Under the pieces are notes generated by a model. That model searched no databases. It saw only the letters and a list, made by a program, of their open reading frames with translations, and had not been told where the DNA came from. A DNA stretch of 19,784 nt, from positions 1 to 19,784 of the forward strand of contig JAKFXJ010000060.1 of NCBI GenBank assembly GCA_021731425.1, written 5' to 3'. A program made the position numbers and the translations under genes. The stretch's first letter is position 1. The number at the start of each line of letters is the position of its first letter. This DNA is from Limnohabitans sp. GTDB lineage: Bacteria > Pseudomonadota > Gammaproteobacteria > Burkholderiales > Burkholderiaceae_C. This document shows positions 13,752 to 19,784 of the stretch, one piece after another.

Positions 13752-15025
13752 GGGCGCTCCTTGGACCAGCTCGGGTGAGCCTTCAATTGTCTGATCAGCG
13801 GGGCCAATAGCGGATCGCTGTAGCCCGTGGTTTGGGCCCACTGGACCACCGGCTCGGCAGCCCGAGCCTGCTGGCGTGCGAGTGCGGCCTGTGCAAACAG
13901 CACCGCATCAGGCGGCTCTTTTTGTTGTTGCCAGTTCTCGATGGACAAGGCCAGGCCTGCCGCCAGATCCTGGCCGTAAGCAATTTGGTAAATCAGTTTG
14001 GGCCGTTCAATCAGCGACTCTTGGCGCAGCGCTTGCGACTGCAGACGCGCGGCCATCTGCTGGGCCAAAGCAGCCTCATCCGGCGCTTTCAGTCCGCGAC
14101 TGGCCAGCACGGCTTGCATCAGCAAAGCGTCGGTCAAGCTGCTGTTGGATGGAGTCGCTTGGGCGGTGGCCACGGCTTTGGCCTGCCTGAACTGCCCCTG
14201 CTGGTTGAGCAAATCGGCGAGAGACAGCCTGAGCAAATGGGATTGGGGATGGGCCTGCAGCAAGCGCTGCCAAAGGGCGATGGCCTGCTCGGGCTGCTGG
14301 GCCACACGGTGTGCCTCGCCCAGATGAAAACCGATCCACACTTGCGAGGCGGCGTCTTGGTAGTCGGGCAAGCGCATCGATGCGCTCAGCTTTTGCACGG
14401 CCGTCAAGGCTTGGCCCGTGCGATACGCCAACACGGCGCTGTAAATGCGGCCTTCTTGTGGGCCAAAGCGCCGCGCTATGTCTTCGGCATCCTGCCGGGC
14501 CGCGCCCATATTGGCCTGGAGCAAATGCAGGGCAAAGCGCCATGACCAGAACTCCGCACGCTCGGGGTTCAAGGTGATGGCTTGGTTGATGTCTTGCAAG
14601 CCGCCATCGAAGTCGTGAAACCCTTGCTTGACCAAACCCCGCATGAAATAGCCATCGGCGGGCAGATCAGTCGCCTGCCACCAAGGCATCAAAGCCGCTT
14701 TGGCCGAACCAAACCAGCGCAAATCCCCCTCGTTGAAACCCAAGGTGAATACGGCGCGGGCATAGGCCAGTGCGGCTGGCAAGTCTTGCGGTTGGGCACG
14801 CCAAGCTTGGTCCAGGGCCCGCAGCGAACTGGCGCGGCCTCCTGAGGTGTGCACCGAGGCAGACAACACAACCTCAGAGGCCTTGGGCACAAAGCGCTCT
14901 TGCGCGGTAGCGGCCAGGCCCGTCCATGTCAGGCCGACTGCCATGGCAAAGCAACGGCATTGGCGCCAAGTACGCCAAAGAGCAGCACTTTGAAAAGGCG
15001 ACCCAGCAGAAGGGGTTTTGTCCAT
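13748..15025 (-). CDS. exported TPR-repeat protein
   Basis: This leftward protein has 425 residues from the ATG at 15025 (MDKTPSAG). An ATG at 15058 would add 11 unconvincing residues, and neither start has a clear ribosome binding site. After a long basic n-region, a hydrophobic segment (CFAMAVGLTWTGLAATAQ) suggests export or membrane anchoring. The remainder is helical with tetratricopeptide-like repeats, for example GFHDFDGGLQDINQAITLNP, and AHRVAQQPEQAIALWQRLLQ followed by AHPQSHLLRLSLADLLNQQG. It probably acts as a scaffold or partner-binding protein in the cell envelope. It overlaps the HupE-like gene by four bases, so the two very likely act together. No enzymatic motif is visible. Confidence 0.82.
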   Translation of the reverse strand: MDKTPSAGSPFQSAALWRTWRQCRCFAMAVGLTWTGLAATAQERFVPKASEVVLSASVHTSGGRASSLRALDQAWRAQPQDLPAALAYARAVFTLGFNEGDLRWFGSAKAALMPWWQATDLPADGYFMRGLVKQGFHDFDGGLQDINQAITLNPERAEFWSWRFALHLLQANMGAARQDAEDIARRFGPQEGRIYSAVLAYRTGQALTAVQKLSASMRLPDYQDAASQVWIGFHLGEAHRVAQQPEQAIALWQRLLQAHPQSHLLRLSLADLLNQQGQFRQAKAVATAQATPSNSSLTDALLMQAVLASRGLKAPDEAALAQQMAARLQSQALRQESLIERPKLIYQIAYGQDLAAGLALSIENWQQQKEPPDAVLFAQAALARQQARAAEPVVQWAQTTGYSDPLLAPLIRQLKAHPSWSKERP

Positions 15026-15064
15026 AAGGGGAGGGCTTTCAAGGAATGGGCATAGCATGGACGC

Positions 15065-15084
15065 GTGCTTGGGATCGCAAGCAC
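15065..15084. promoter_or_regulatory. inverted repeat in the divergent gap before the TPR gene and small exported peptide
   Basis: GTGCTTG-GGATCG-CAAGCAC is a perfect 7-base inverted repeat with a 6-base spacer. It lies between the divergent TPR/HupE-like pair and the gene at 15131. It could be an operator or an RNA hairpin in the leader of the small gene. Confidence 0.35.
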
Positions 15085-15130
15085 TTCATTCTGAATCTTT
15101 TTGACAACCTCATTCCCAGAAGGTGTTTCT

Positions 15131-15283
15131 ATGAAAATTGTGATGACTGCTCTCGTTTCTGCTTTCATGCTGATGTCCGCGCCCGCCTTCGCAGGCAGCC
15201 ATGGCGGCGGCAAAATGGACGACAAAAAGGTCGACTGCTCGAAAAAAGAAAACGAGAAGAACCCAGCTTGCGTCAAGAAGTAA
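15131..15283 (+). CDS. small exported peptide of 50 residues, function unknown
   Basis: The start at 15131 is chosen because AGAAGG lies 7-12 bases upstream and a clean signal peptide follows (MKIVMTALVSAFMLMSAPAF, cleavage after AFA at about residue 21). An in-frame ATG at 15101 would put ten polar residues ahead of the signal. The mature part is only about 29 residues, Gly/His then Lys/Asp/Glu-rich, with two cysteines (VDCSKKENEKNPACVKK) that could form a disulfide in the periplasm. The gene is followed at once by a strong intrinsic terminator, so it is likely a real, separately transcribed gene. I do not recognise the family. Confidence 0.75.
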   Translation: MKIVMTALVSAFMLMSAPAFAGSHGGGKMDDKKVDCSKKENEKNPACVKK

Positions 15284-15301
15284 TTTTTCTTGGCTCTTCG
15301 C

Positions 15302-15327
15302 AAAAACCCCTCTTGAGGGGTTTTTTT
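15302..15327 (+). terminator. rho-independent terminator after the small exported peptide gene
   Basis: AAAAACCCCT-CTTG-AGGGGTTTTT with a T7 run: a strong GC stem extended by A-T pairs. It lies 18 bases after the stop at 15283. Confidence 0.92.
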
Positions 15328-15502
15328 ACGCCGGTTGTACCGGTCATTGTTCTCAGACTATCTGGAGTTACAAAACCAGAACAACTTTGAAGAAAACCTG
15401 GGTTTCGTAACAAAGTTTCATGGTTTCGCTTAGTATGGTTACAGACGAGGCGGTCCGTTTCGGTTAGCCGCAGCAAACACTCCCAACAAAAGTGAGACAC
15501 AC

Positions 15503-16504
15503 ATGACCATCAAAATCGGTATCAATGGTTTTGGCCGCATCGGCCGCATGGTGCTGCGTGCCGCGGTGCAAAACTTCCAGGATGTCCAGATCGTCGGCAT
15601 CAACGACCTGCTCGAGCCCGAGTACCTGGCCTACATGCTGGAATACGACAGCGTGCACGGCCGCTTCCAGGGAACGCTCTCTGTGGAGGGCAGCACCCTG
15701 ATCGTGAATGGCCAACGCATCCGCCTCACCCAAGAGCGCGATCCGGCCAACCTCAAGTGGAACGAGGTAGGCGCCGACGTGGTGATCGAAGCCACGGGCT
15801 TGTTTTTGGACAAGGACAGAGCGGGCAAACACTTGGCAGCCGGTGCCAAAAAGGTGGTCATGTCTGCGCCGTCAAAAGACGACACGCCGATGTTTGTGTA
15901 TGGGGTCAACCACTCGTCCTACGCGGGGCAGGCCATCATCAGCAACGCCAGCTGCACCACCAACGCGCTGGCTCCCATCACCAAAGTGCTGAACGACAAA
16001 TGGGGCATCAAGCGCGGCCTGATGACCACCGTGCACGCCACCACCGCCACCCAAAAAACCGTGGACGGCCCGAGCAACAAAGACTGGCGCGGCGGACGCG
16101 GCATTCTGGAGAACATCATCCCCAGCAGCACCGGTGCGGCCAAGGCGGTGGGCGTGGTGATTCCCGAGATCAAAGGCCGACTGACCGGCGTGGCGGTGCG
16201 TGTGCCCACCAGCGATGTGTCGCTGGTCGACTTGACCGCCGAGCTCAACAACCCGGCCACCTATGCCGAAATCTGCGCCGAGATGAAAGCGCAAAGCCAA
16301 GGGGCACTCAAGGGCGTGTTGGGTTACACCGAAGCCAAAGTGGTGTCGACCGATTTCCGGGGCGAGGTGTGCACCAGCGTGTTCGATGCCGAAGCGGGCA
16401 TGGCGCTCGACAGCACCTTCATCAAGGTGATGGCTTGGTACGACAACGAGTGGGGCTACTCCAACAAGTGCTTGGAGATGGCGCGGGTGGTCAGCCAGGT
16501 ATAA
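15503..16504 (+). CDS. gap: glyceraldehyde-3-phosphate dehydrogenase, type I
   Basis: This 333-residue protein has the full type I GAPDH pattern: NAD-binding [38 protein letters not shown], catalytic Cys151 in SNASCTTN, the histidine region [16 protein letters not shown], phosphate-binding [10 protein letters not shown], and the C-terminal [16 protein letters not shown]. It catalyses the NAD-dependent oxidative phosphorylation of glyceraldehyde 3-phosphate in glycolysis/gluconeogenesis (cytosol). GINDL with an acidic residue after the second strand suits NAD rather than NADP. A modest GTGAGA ribosome binding site precedes it. The gene stands alone between two terminators (15302-15327 upstream, 16569-16594 downstream), so it has its own promoter in the 175-base gap, which I could not place. 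Confidence 0.97.
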   Translation: MTIKIGINGFGRIGRMVLRAAVQNFQDVQIVGINDLLEPEYLAYMLEYDSVHGRFQGTLSVEGSTLIVNGQRIRLTQERDPANLKWNEVGADVVIEATGLFLDKDRAGKHLAAGAKKVVMSAPSKDDTPMFVYGVNHSSYAGQAIISNASCTTNALAPITKVLNDKWGIKRGLMTTVHATTATQKTVDGPSNKDWRGGRGILENIIPSSTGAAKAVGVVIPEIKGRLTGVAVRVPTSDVSLVDLTAELNNPATYAEICAEMKAQSQGALKGVLGYTEAKVVSTDFRGEVCTSVFDAEAGMALDSTFIKVMAWYDNEWGYSNKCLEMARVVSQV

Positions 16505-16568
16505 GCCCGCGCACTTGTGTGCCAGGGCGTCGGTCAAGTCACCTTGCCATGACCGACAATCGCCAGAC

Positions 16569-16594
16569 AACGCCCATGTTTTATGGGCGTTTTC
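16569..16594 (+). terminator. rho-independent terminator after gap
   Basis: AACGCCCAT-GTTTT-ATGGGCGTT followed by TTC: a 9-bp stem with a 5-base loop and a short T tail, 64 bases after the gap stop and just before the kinase gene. Confidence 0.8.
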
Positions 16595-16612
16595 ATTGGC
16601 TGATGGATTCCC

Positions 16613-17923
16613 ATGCACACCCTGGAACAACTGCGCAGCGGCGCCTTGGCTGGCATACGCCGCCTCGATCTGTCTTGTGGTCTGAGCGAACTGCCCGAAG
16701 AAATTTTCGCCTTGGCCGACACGCTGGAGGTGCTCAACCTCAGCGGCAACCGCTTGCGCGAATTGCCGCACCAGCTGACACGCCTGCACAAGCTGCAGGT
16801 CTTGTTTGCCTCTGACAACGACTTTGAGGTGCTGCCCGAAGTGTTGGGCGATTGCCCGGCTTTGCACATGGTCGGCTTCAAAGCCAACCGAATTGCCGAT
16901 GTGCCCGCCGCCGCGCTGCCGCCCGCTTTGCGCTGGCTCACACTCACCGACAACGCGATCGGCCGTTTGCCCGCTGAACTGGGCCAACGCCCGGCATTGC
17001 AAAAGCTGATGCTGGCGGGCAACCGCTTGCAGGCTTTGCCCGACACCCTGCAGCAAGCGCACCGTCTGGAGCTGCTGCGCATATCGGCCAACCGCCTGAC
17101 CGAAGTGCCTGGCTGGTTAACCGAATTGCCCCGCTTGTCCTGGTTGGCGCTGGCGGGCAATGCCATGGGCTGGGTGGTTCGCGCAGGGTCCGAGCTGCCG
17201 GGCATGGCTTGGTCCGATTTGACACACGGCCCGTTGCTGGGCGAGGGCGCTTCAGGCCACATTTACCAAGTGCAGGCCAGGGGCTGGCCACAACCCTGGG
17301 CCCTCAAGCTATTCAAAGGCGAGGTGACCAGCGACGGCCTGCCCGAAGACGAGCTGGCCGCCTGCTTGGCAGCCGGGCAACACCCGGCGCTCACCACGCC
17401 TGTGGCGCGGCTCACGGGCCACCCTGCACAGGCCCAGGGTTTACTCATCCCGCTGATTCCTTCGGCTCACGTCAACTTGGCGGGTCCGCCGAGTCTGGAC
17501 AGCTGCACCCGCGACGTGTACCCGAGCGGCTTCAAGCTGTCAGCTGTTTTAGCCTTGAGCATTGCCCGCGATGTGGCCGATGCACTGGCGCACTTGCACC
17601 AGCGCGGTGTGATGCACGGCGACGTGTACGCGCACAACATCCAAATCGACCCGCTGCAGGGCCAGGCCCGTTTGGGTGACTTTGGCGCAGCCACGCGGCT
17701 GCCCACTGATCGGCCCGAACTGCGCAAAAGCCTGCTGGCTTTGGAGGTGCGGGCCTTGGGGTGTTTGCTGCAAGAGTTGGCGCTGGCCGCGCAAGCGCAA
17801 GCGCACCACCCGGCTGTTCAGGCCCTGCAAAACATGGCGCAGCTCTGTTTGTCAGAACAGCCGCGTCAACGGCCGAGCGTGATGGAGGTGGCCCAGGCCC
17901 TGCAAGCCATCGAAGCCATCTAA
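16613..17923 (+). CDS. leucine-rich-repeat protein kinase
   Basis: This 436-residue fusion has, at residues 14-195, about seven leucine-rich repeats of the LxxLxLxxNxLxxLP type (for example LEVLNLSGNRLRELPHQLTR, LQKLMLAGNRLQALPDTLQQ). Residues about 204-436 are a Ser/Thr-kinase-like domain with glycine loop G210-E-G-A-S-G215, ATP-binding K232 (ALKLF), catalytic loop H335-G-D337-VYAH-N342 and D356-F-G. The catalytic loop is HGD instead of HRD, but lysine, both aspartates and the asparagine are present, so activity is plausible. There is no signal peptide or membrane segment, so it is probably cytosolic. It starts 19 bases after the gap terminator; targets are unknown. LRR-kinase fusions of this layout look eukaryote-like but occur in Proteobacteria. 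Confidence 0.9.
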   Translation: MHTLEQLRSGALAGIRRLDLSCGLSELPEEIFALADTLEVLNLSGNRLRELPHQLTRLHKLQVLFASDNDFEVLPEVLGDCPALHMVGFKANRIADVPAAALPPALRWLTLTDNAIGRLPAELGQRPALQKLMLAGNRLQALPDTLQQAHRLELLRISANRLTEVPGWLTELPRLSWLALAGNAMGWVVRAGSELPGMAWSDLTHGPLLGEGASGHIYQVQARGWPQPWALKLFKGEVTSDGLPEDELAACLAAGQHPALTTPVARLTGHPAQAQGLLIPLIPSAHVNLAGPPSLDSCTRDVYPSGFKLSAVLALSIARDVADALAHLHQRGVMHGDVYAHNIQIDPLQGQARLGDFGAATRLPTDRPELRKSLLALEVRALGCLLQELALAAQAQAHHPAVQALQNMAQLCLSEQPRQRPSVMEVAQALQAIEAI

Positions 17924-17945
17924 GGCTTAAAAGACCTTAAGCCTT
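17922..17945. terminator. bidirectional hairpin terminator between convergent genes
   Basis: AAGGCTTAA-AAGACC-TTAAGCCTT forms a perfect 9-bp stem with a 6-base loop. The stop codons of both convergent genes (TAA at 17921-17923 on the plus strand and TAA at 17939-17937 on the minus strand) fall in or against its arms. The T tails are short. Confidence 0.6.
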
Positions 17946-18830
17946 GACGATCGTGACCTGGTTGAGCTGGGCCTGCGCCTTGACCAGCGAAGGCACCATC
18001 TCGCTGCCGTAACCCAAAGCCACGGCCGTGTTCAGGGCCTGGTGCACGCTGGTGCCGATCATGGAGGGCACTTTCATGGCCTCGGTCAGGTGTGAGTAGT
18101 AACGCAAATCCTTGGCCGCGTTGTTCAGCTCGAACTTCATGGCGCCGTAGTCGCCCTGCAGGGTTTTGGCCATCAGCTGGAACAGGCCCGAATTCACGCC
18201 GCCAGCCGAGATGACCTGCACCAGTTGGTTCAAGTCCACCCCCGCCTTGGCCCCCACCGCAAAGGCTTCGGCTGTGGCGGTGCAAATGGCCTGCGCCACA
18301 AAGTTGTTGAGCAATTTGATGACGTGGCCAGCGCCCATCTCGCCCACATGGAACACGTTCTCGCTGTACGCGCGGATGACCGGTTCGATGCGGGCAAACA
18401 CCTCGGGCGTCGCCCCCACCATGGAATTGAGCTTGCCCGCTTCGGCTTCGATGGGCGTGCGTGTGAGCGGCGCGTCCACATAAATCACGCCCTGCGCGGC
18501 GCACAGCGCGGCCAGGCGGCGGGTGGATTCGGGCTCGCTGGTGGAGGTGTCGATGACGATCAGGCCCGCGCGTGCCTTGGACAACAAACCGCCCGGCCCG
18601 GCCACCACCGCCTCGACCTGGGGTGAGCCGGTCACGCAAATGAGCACCACATCACAGGCGGCCAAGTCGGCATAACTGCCCACCTGGCGGGCACCTGCAG
18701 CCAACAGGTCTTGCACGGGCGCTGTGCGCTGGTGCACCGAAATCGACAAGTCAAACCCCTTGGCCCGGATGTTCTTGGCCATGCCATGGCCCATCAAACC
18801 CGAAGCGCCGATAAATCCGATGTGTTGCAT
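17937..18830 (-). CDS. NAD(P)-dependent oxidoreductase, 3-hydroxyisobutyrate dehydrogenase family
   Basis: This leftward 297-residue protein starts at 18830, chosen because AGAGACG lies just upstream and the Rossmann motif follows directly (MQHIGFIGASGLMGHGMAKN). A longer in-frame start at 18920 would add 30 unlikely residues. Family features: VIDTSTSEPESTRRLA (90-106), catalytic Lys172 in GAGHVIKLLNN, and the all-alpha C-terminal domain. The substrate loop reads DAPLTRTPIEAEAGKLNSMV where the family usually has DAPVSGG, so the substrate probably differs from 3-hydroxyisobutyrate; tartronate semialdehyde reductase or threonate-dehydrogenase-like activities are possible. It is divergent from an acyl-CoA synthetase gene, which hints at use of a beta-hydroxy acid or its CoA ester, as an inference. 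Confidence 0.9.
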   Translation of the reverse strand: MQHIGFIGASGLMGHGMAKNIRAKGFDLSISVHQRTAPVQDLLAAGARQVGSYADLAACDVVLICVTGSPQVEAVVAGPGGLLSKARAGLIVIDTSTSEPESTRRLAALCAAQGVIYVDAPLTRTPIEAEAGKLNSMVGATPEVFARIEPVIRAYSENVFHVGEMGAGHVIKLLNNFVAQAICTATAEAFAVGAKAGVDLNQLVQVISAGGVNSGLFQLMAKTLQGDYGAMKFELNNAAKDLRYYSHLTEAMKVPSMIGTSVHQALNTAVALGYGSEMVPSLVKAQAQLNQVTIVKA

Positions 18831-18938
18831 GTGCGTCTCTGCTGTGTGGTGAAAGAGAACTCTATTTTGAAAGAAATGGCCAGACCAGGGTGTCGCCTGA
18901 GCAGCCCTGGGGCGCCCCAACCCTGGCTAACATGGCGC

Positions 18939-19784
18939 ATGCACCTGACCGTTCCATCTCCCGTTCAATCCCTCGCTGACATTCACCGCATCGAGGCCAC
19001 ACCGTTGACCCAGGCCATGCCTTGGGCCAGCACCTATGCGCTGATCCGTGCCAGTGCCCAGGTTCATGCCGAGCAGCCTGCGCTGACTTTTTTGCACACG
19101 GGCCAGCCCGGGGGCCCGTCCACCACCTGGACCTACCGCAGCTTGCTGCAAGGCATCCACCAAACCGCCAATTTGCTGCACCAGCTGGGTGTGAGCCCTC
19201 AAGATGCTGTGGCCGTTCTCTTGCCCGGCGGACTGGCCTACCACTTGGCGCTTTGGGGTGGTGAAGCGGCGGGCATCGTGCAGCCGCTCAACCCCTTGCT
19301 CAGTGACGAAAAACTGCTGTCGCTCTTGCAGGCCAGTCAGGCCAAAGTGCTGATCGCGCATGGCGCTGAAGACGACAGCCAGTTGCGGGCCAAAGCCTTG
19401 CGCCTGCAAACCCAGTTGCCCAGTTTGAAGACGGTGTTGCTGGTCAACCCCGAAGGCGGTCTTCTCCAAGATCGCGACTCGCTGCCTGCAGGTGCGCAAG
19501 ACTTCCACGCCTTGCGGGCTATGCAAGAAGCTGAGCACCTGGTGAGCCAACGGGTTTTTCAGCGCGAGGACATCGCCGCTTACTTCCACACCGGCGGCAC
19601 CACCGGCGCACCCAAACTGGCCCGACACAGCCACGGCGCACAGGTGTTCACCGCATGGGCCAATGCCACGATGCAGGGTTTTCGCGCGAGCGATGTGACC
19701 ATCAACGGTTACCCACTGTTCCATGTGGCGGGTGTGTTGCCCGGCGCCCTGTGTTCGCTGGCGGTGGGCATGCACGTCATCATT
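18939..19784 (+). CDS. AMP-forming acyl-CoA synthetase (AMP-binding family), 3' end missing
   Basis: The frame from the ATG at 18939 is open for 282 codons to the window edge. The translation begins MHLTVPSPVQSLADIHRIEA and has the acyl/aryl-CoA ligase N-terminal pattern: TWTYRSLLQGIHQTANLLHQ, VAVLLPGGLAYHLALWGGEA, AGIVQPLNP, then the ATP-phosphate loop FHTGGTTGAPKLARHSH, and GYPLFHVAGVLPGAL. The adenylate-binding and C-terminal motifs lie beyond the window. Known of the family: acid + ATP + CoA to acyl-CoA + AMP + PPi. The substrate cannot be told from the visible part. No strong Shine-Dalgarno sequence is seen, and an ATG at 18932 is out of frame. It is divergent from the oxidoreductase, with 108 bases between starts. 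Confidence 0.9.
   Translation, partial: MHLTVPSPVQSLADIHRIEATPLTQAMPWASTYALIRASAQVHAEQPALTFLHTGQPGGPSTTWTYRSLLQGIHQTANLLHQLGVSPQDAVAVLLPGGLAYHLALWGGEAAGIVQPLNPLLSDEKLLSLLQASQAKVLIAHGAEDDSQLRAKALRLQTQLPSLKTVLLVNPEGGLLQDRDSLPAGAQDFHALRAMQEAEHLVSQRVFQREDIAAYFHTGGTTGAPKLARHSHGAQVFTAWANATMQGFRASDVTINGYPLFHVAGVLPGALCSLAVGMHVII

Noticed and set aside
13748..14577. Rightward open frames (237 and 109 codons) across the TPR gene
   Set aside because: They are shadows of the leftward TPR protein, which has repeats, a signal segment and an ATGA overlap with the next gene.
15757..17062. Long open frames (352 codons rightward, 396 leftward) over gap and the kinase gene
   Set aside because: The gap and kinase frames carry all expected motifs; these overlapping frames give His/Gln/Arg-rich translations without recognisable domains.
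16613..17923. Kinase domain as a dead pseudokinase because of HGD
   Set aside because: The ATP lysine, catalytic aspartate, asparagine and DFG are all present; loss of the HRD arginine alone does not imply inactivity.

Overview
The window looks like a chromosomal segment of a Betaproteobacterium, most likely Burkholderiales/Comamonadaceae-like. This is inferred from the high GC content, the protein sequences and the mix of genes; there is no rRNA or other taxonomic marker. No tRNA, rRNA, CRISPR array, transposase or integrase was seen. Genes are densely packed and no intergenic gap exceeds 300 bases.

Left part (1-2377): a GMC-family FAD alcohol dehydrogenase, closest in feel to AlkJ, reads leftward and is cut by the window edge. 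It is divergent from a complete AlkB-type membrane alkane hydroxylase. The pair suggests alkane to alcohol to aldehyde oxidation.

Centre (2405-10964): the most interesting region. A Crp/Fnr-type regulator (leftward) is divergent from a ten-gene rightward cluster. The cluster encodes a NitT/TauT-type ABC importer (periplasmic binding protein, ATPase, permease), a TauD/TfdA-type Fe(II)/2-oxoglutarate dioxygenase, a CoA-acylating aldehyde dehydrogenase, and a bacterial microcompartment (BMC) shell set: two paralogous tandem-domain BMC-T proteins, one pentameric BMC-P vertex protein and one BMC-H hexamer protein. It also has a 201-residue BMC-associated protein with a six-cysteine cluster. The reading proposed here is an aerobic metabolosome. 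The importer brings in a (sulfonate-like?) substrate, the dioxygenase releases an aldehyde, and the aldehyde dehydrogenase makes an acyl-CoA inside a shell. No phosphotransacylase or alcohol dehydrogenase, the usual core enzymes, lies in the cluster. The dioxygenase, the aldehyde dehydrogenase and the Cys-rich protein each carry a terminal amphipathic helix that could act as an encapsulation peptide. The BMC-H gene has an odd start: the well-placed ribosome binding site points at an ATG immediately followed by an in-frame TAA, and the open frame resumes five codons later.

Right part (11157-19784): housekeeping and accessory genes. These are decarboxylating 6-phosphogluconate dehydrogenase (gnd), a leftward TPR-protein/HupE-UreJ-like membrane-protein pair, a 50-residue exported peptide with a strong terminator, type I glyceraldehyde-3-phosphate dehydrogenase (gap) with its own terminator, a leucine-rich-repeat protein kinase, a 3-hydroxyisobutyrate-dehydrogenase-family oxidoreductase (leftward), and the first 282 codons of an AMP-forming acyl-CoA synthetase cut by the right edge. 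A hairpin between the kinase and the oxidoreductase contains both stop codons and probably ends transcription from both sides.

All family assignments come from reading motifs in the translations. No database search was run, so substrates are inferences.
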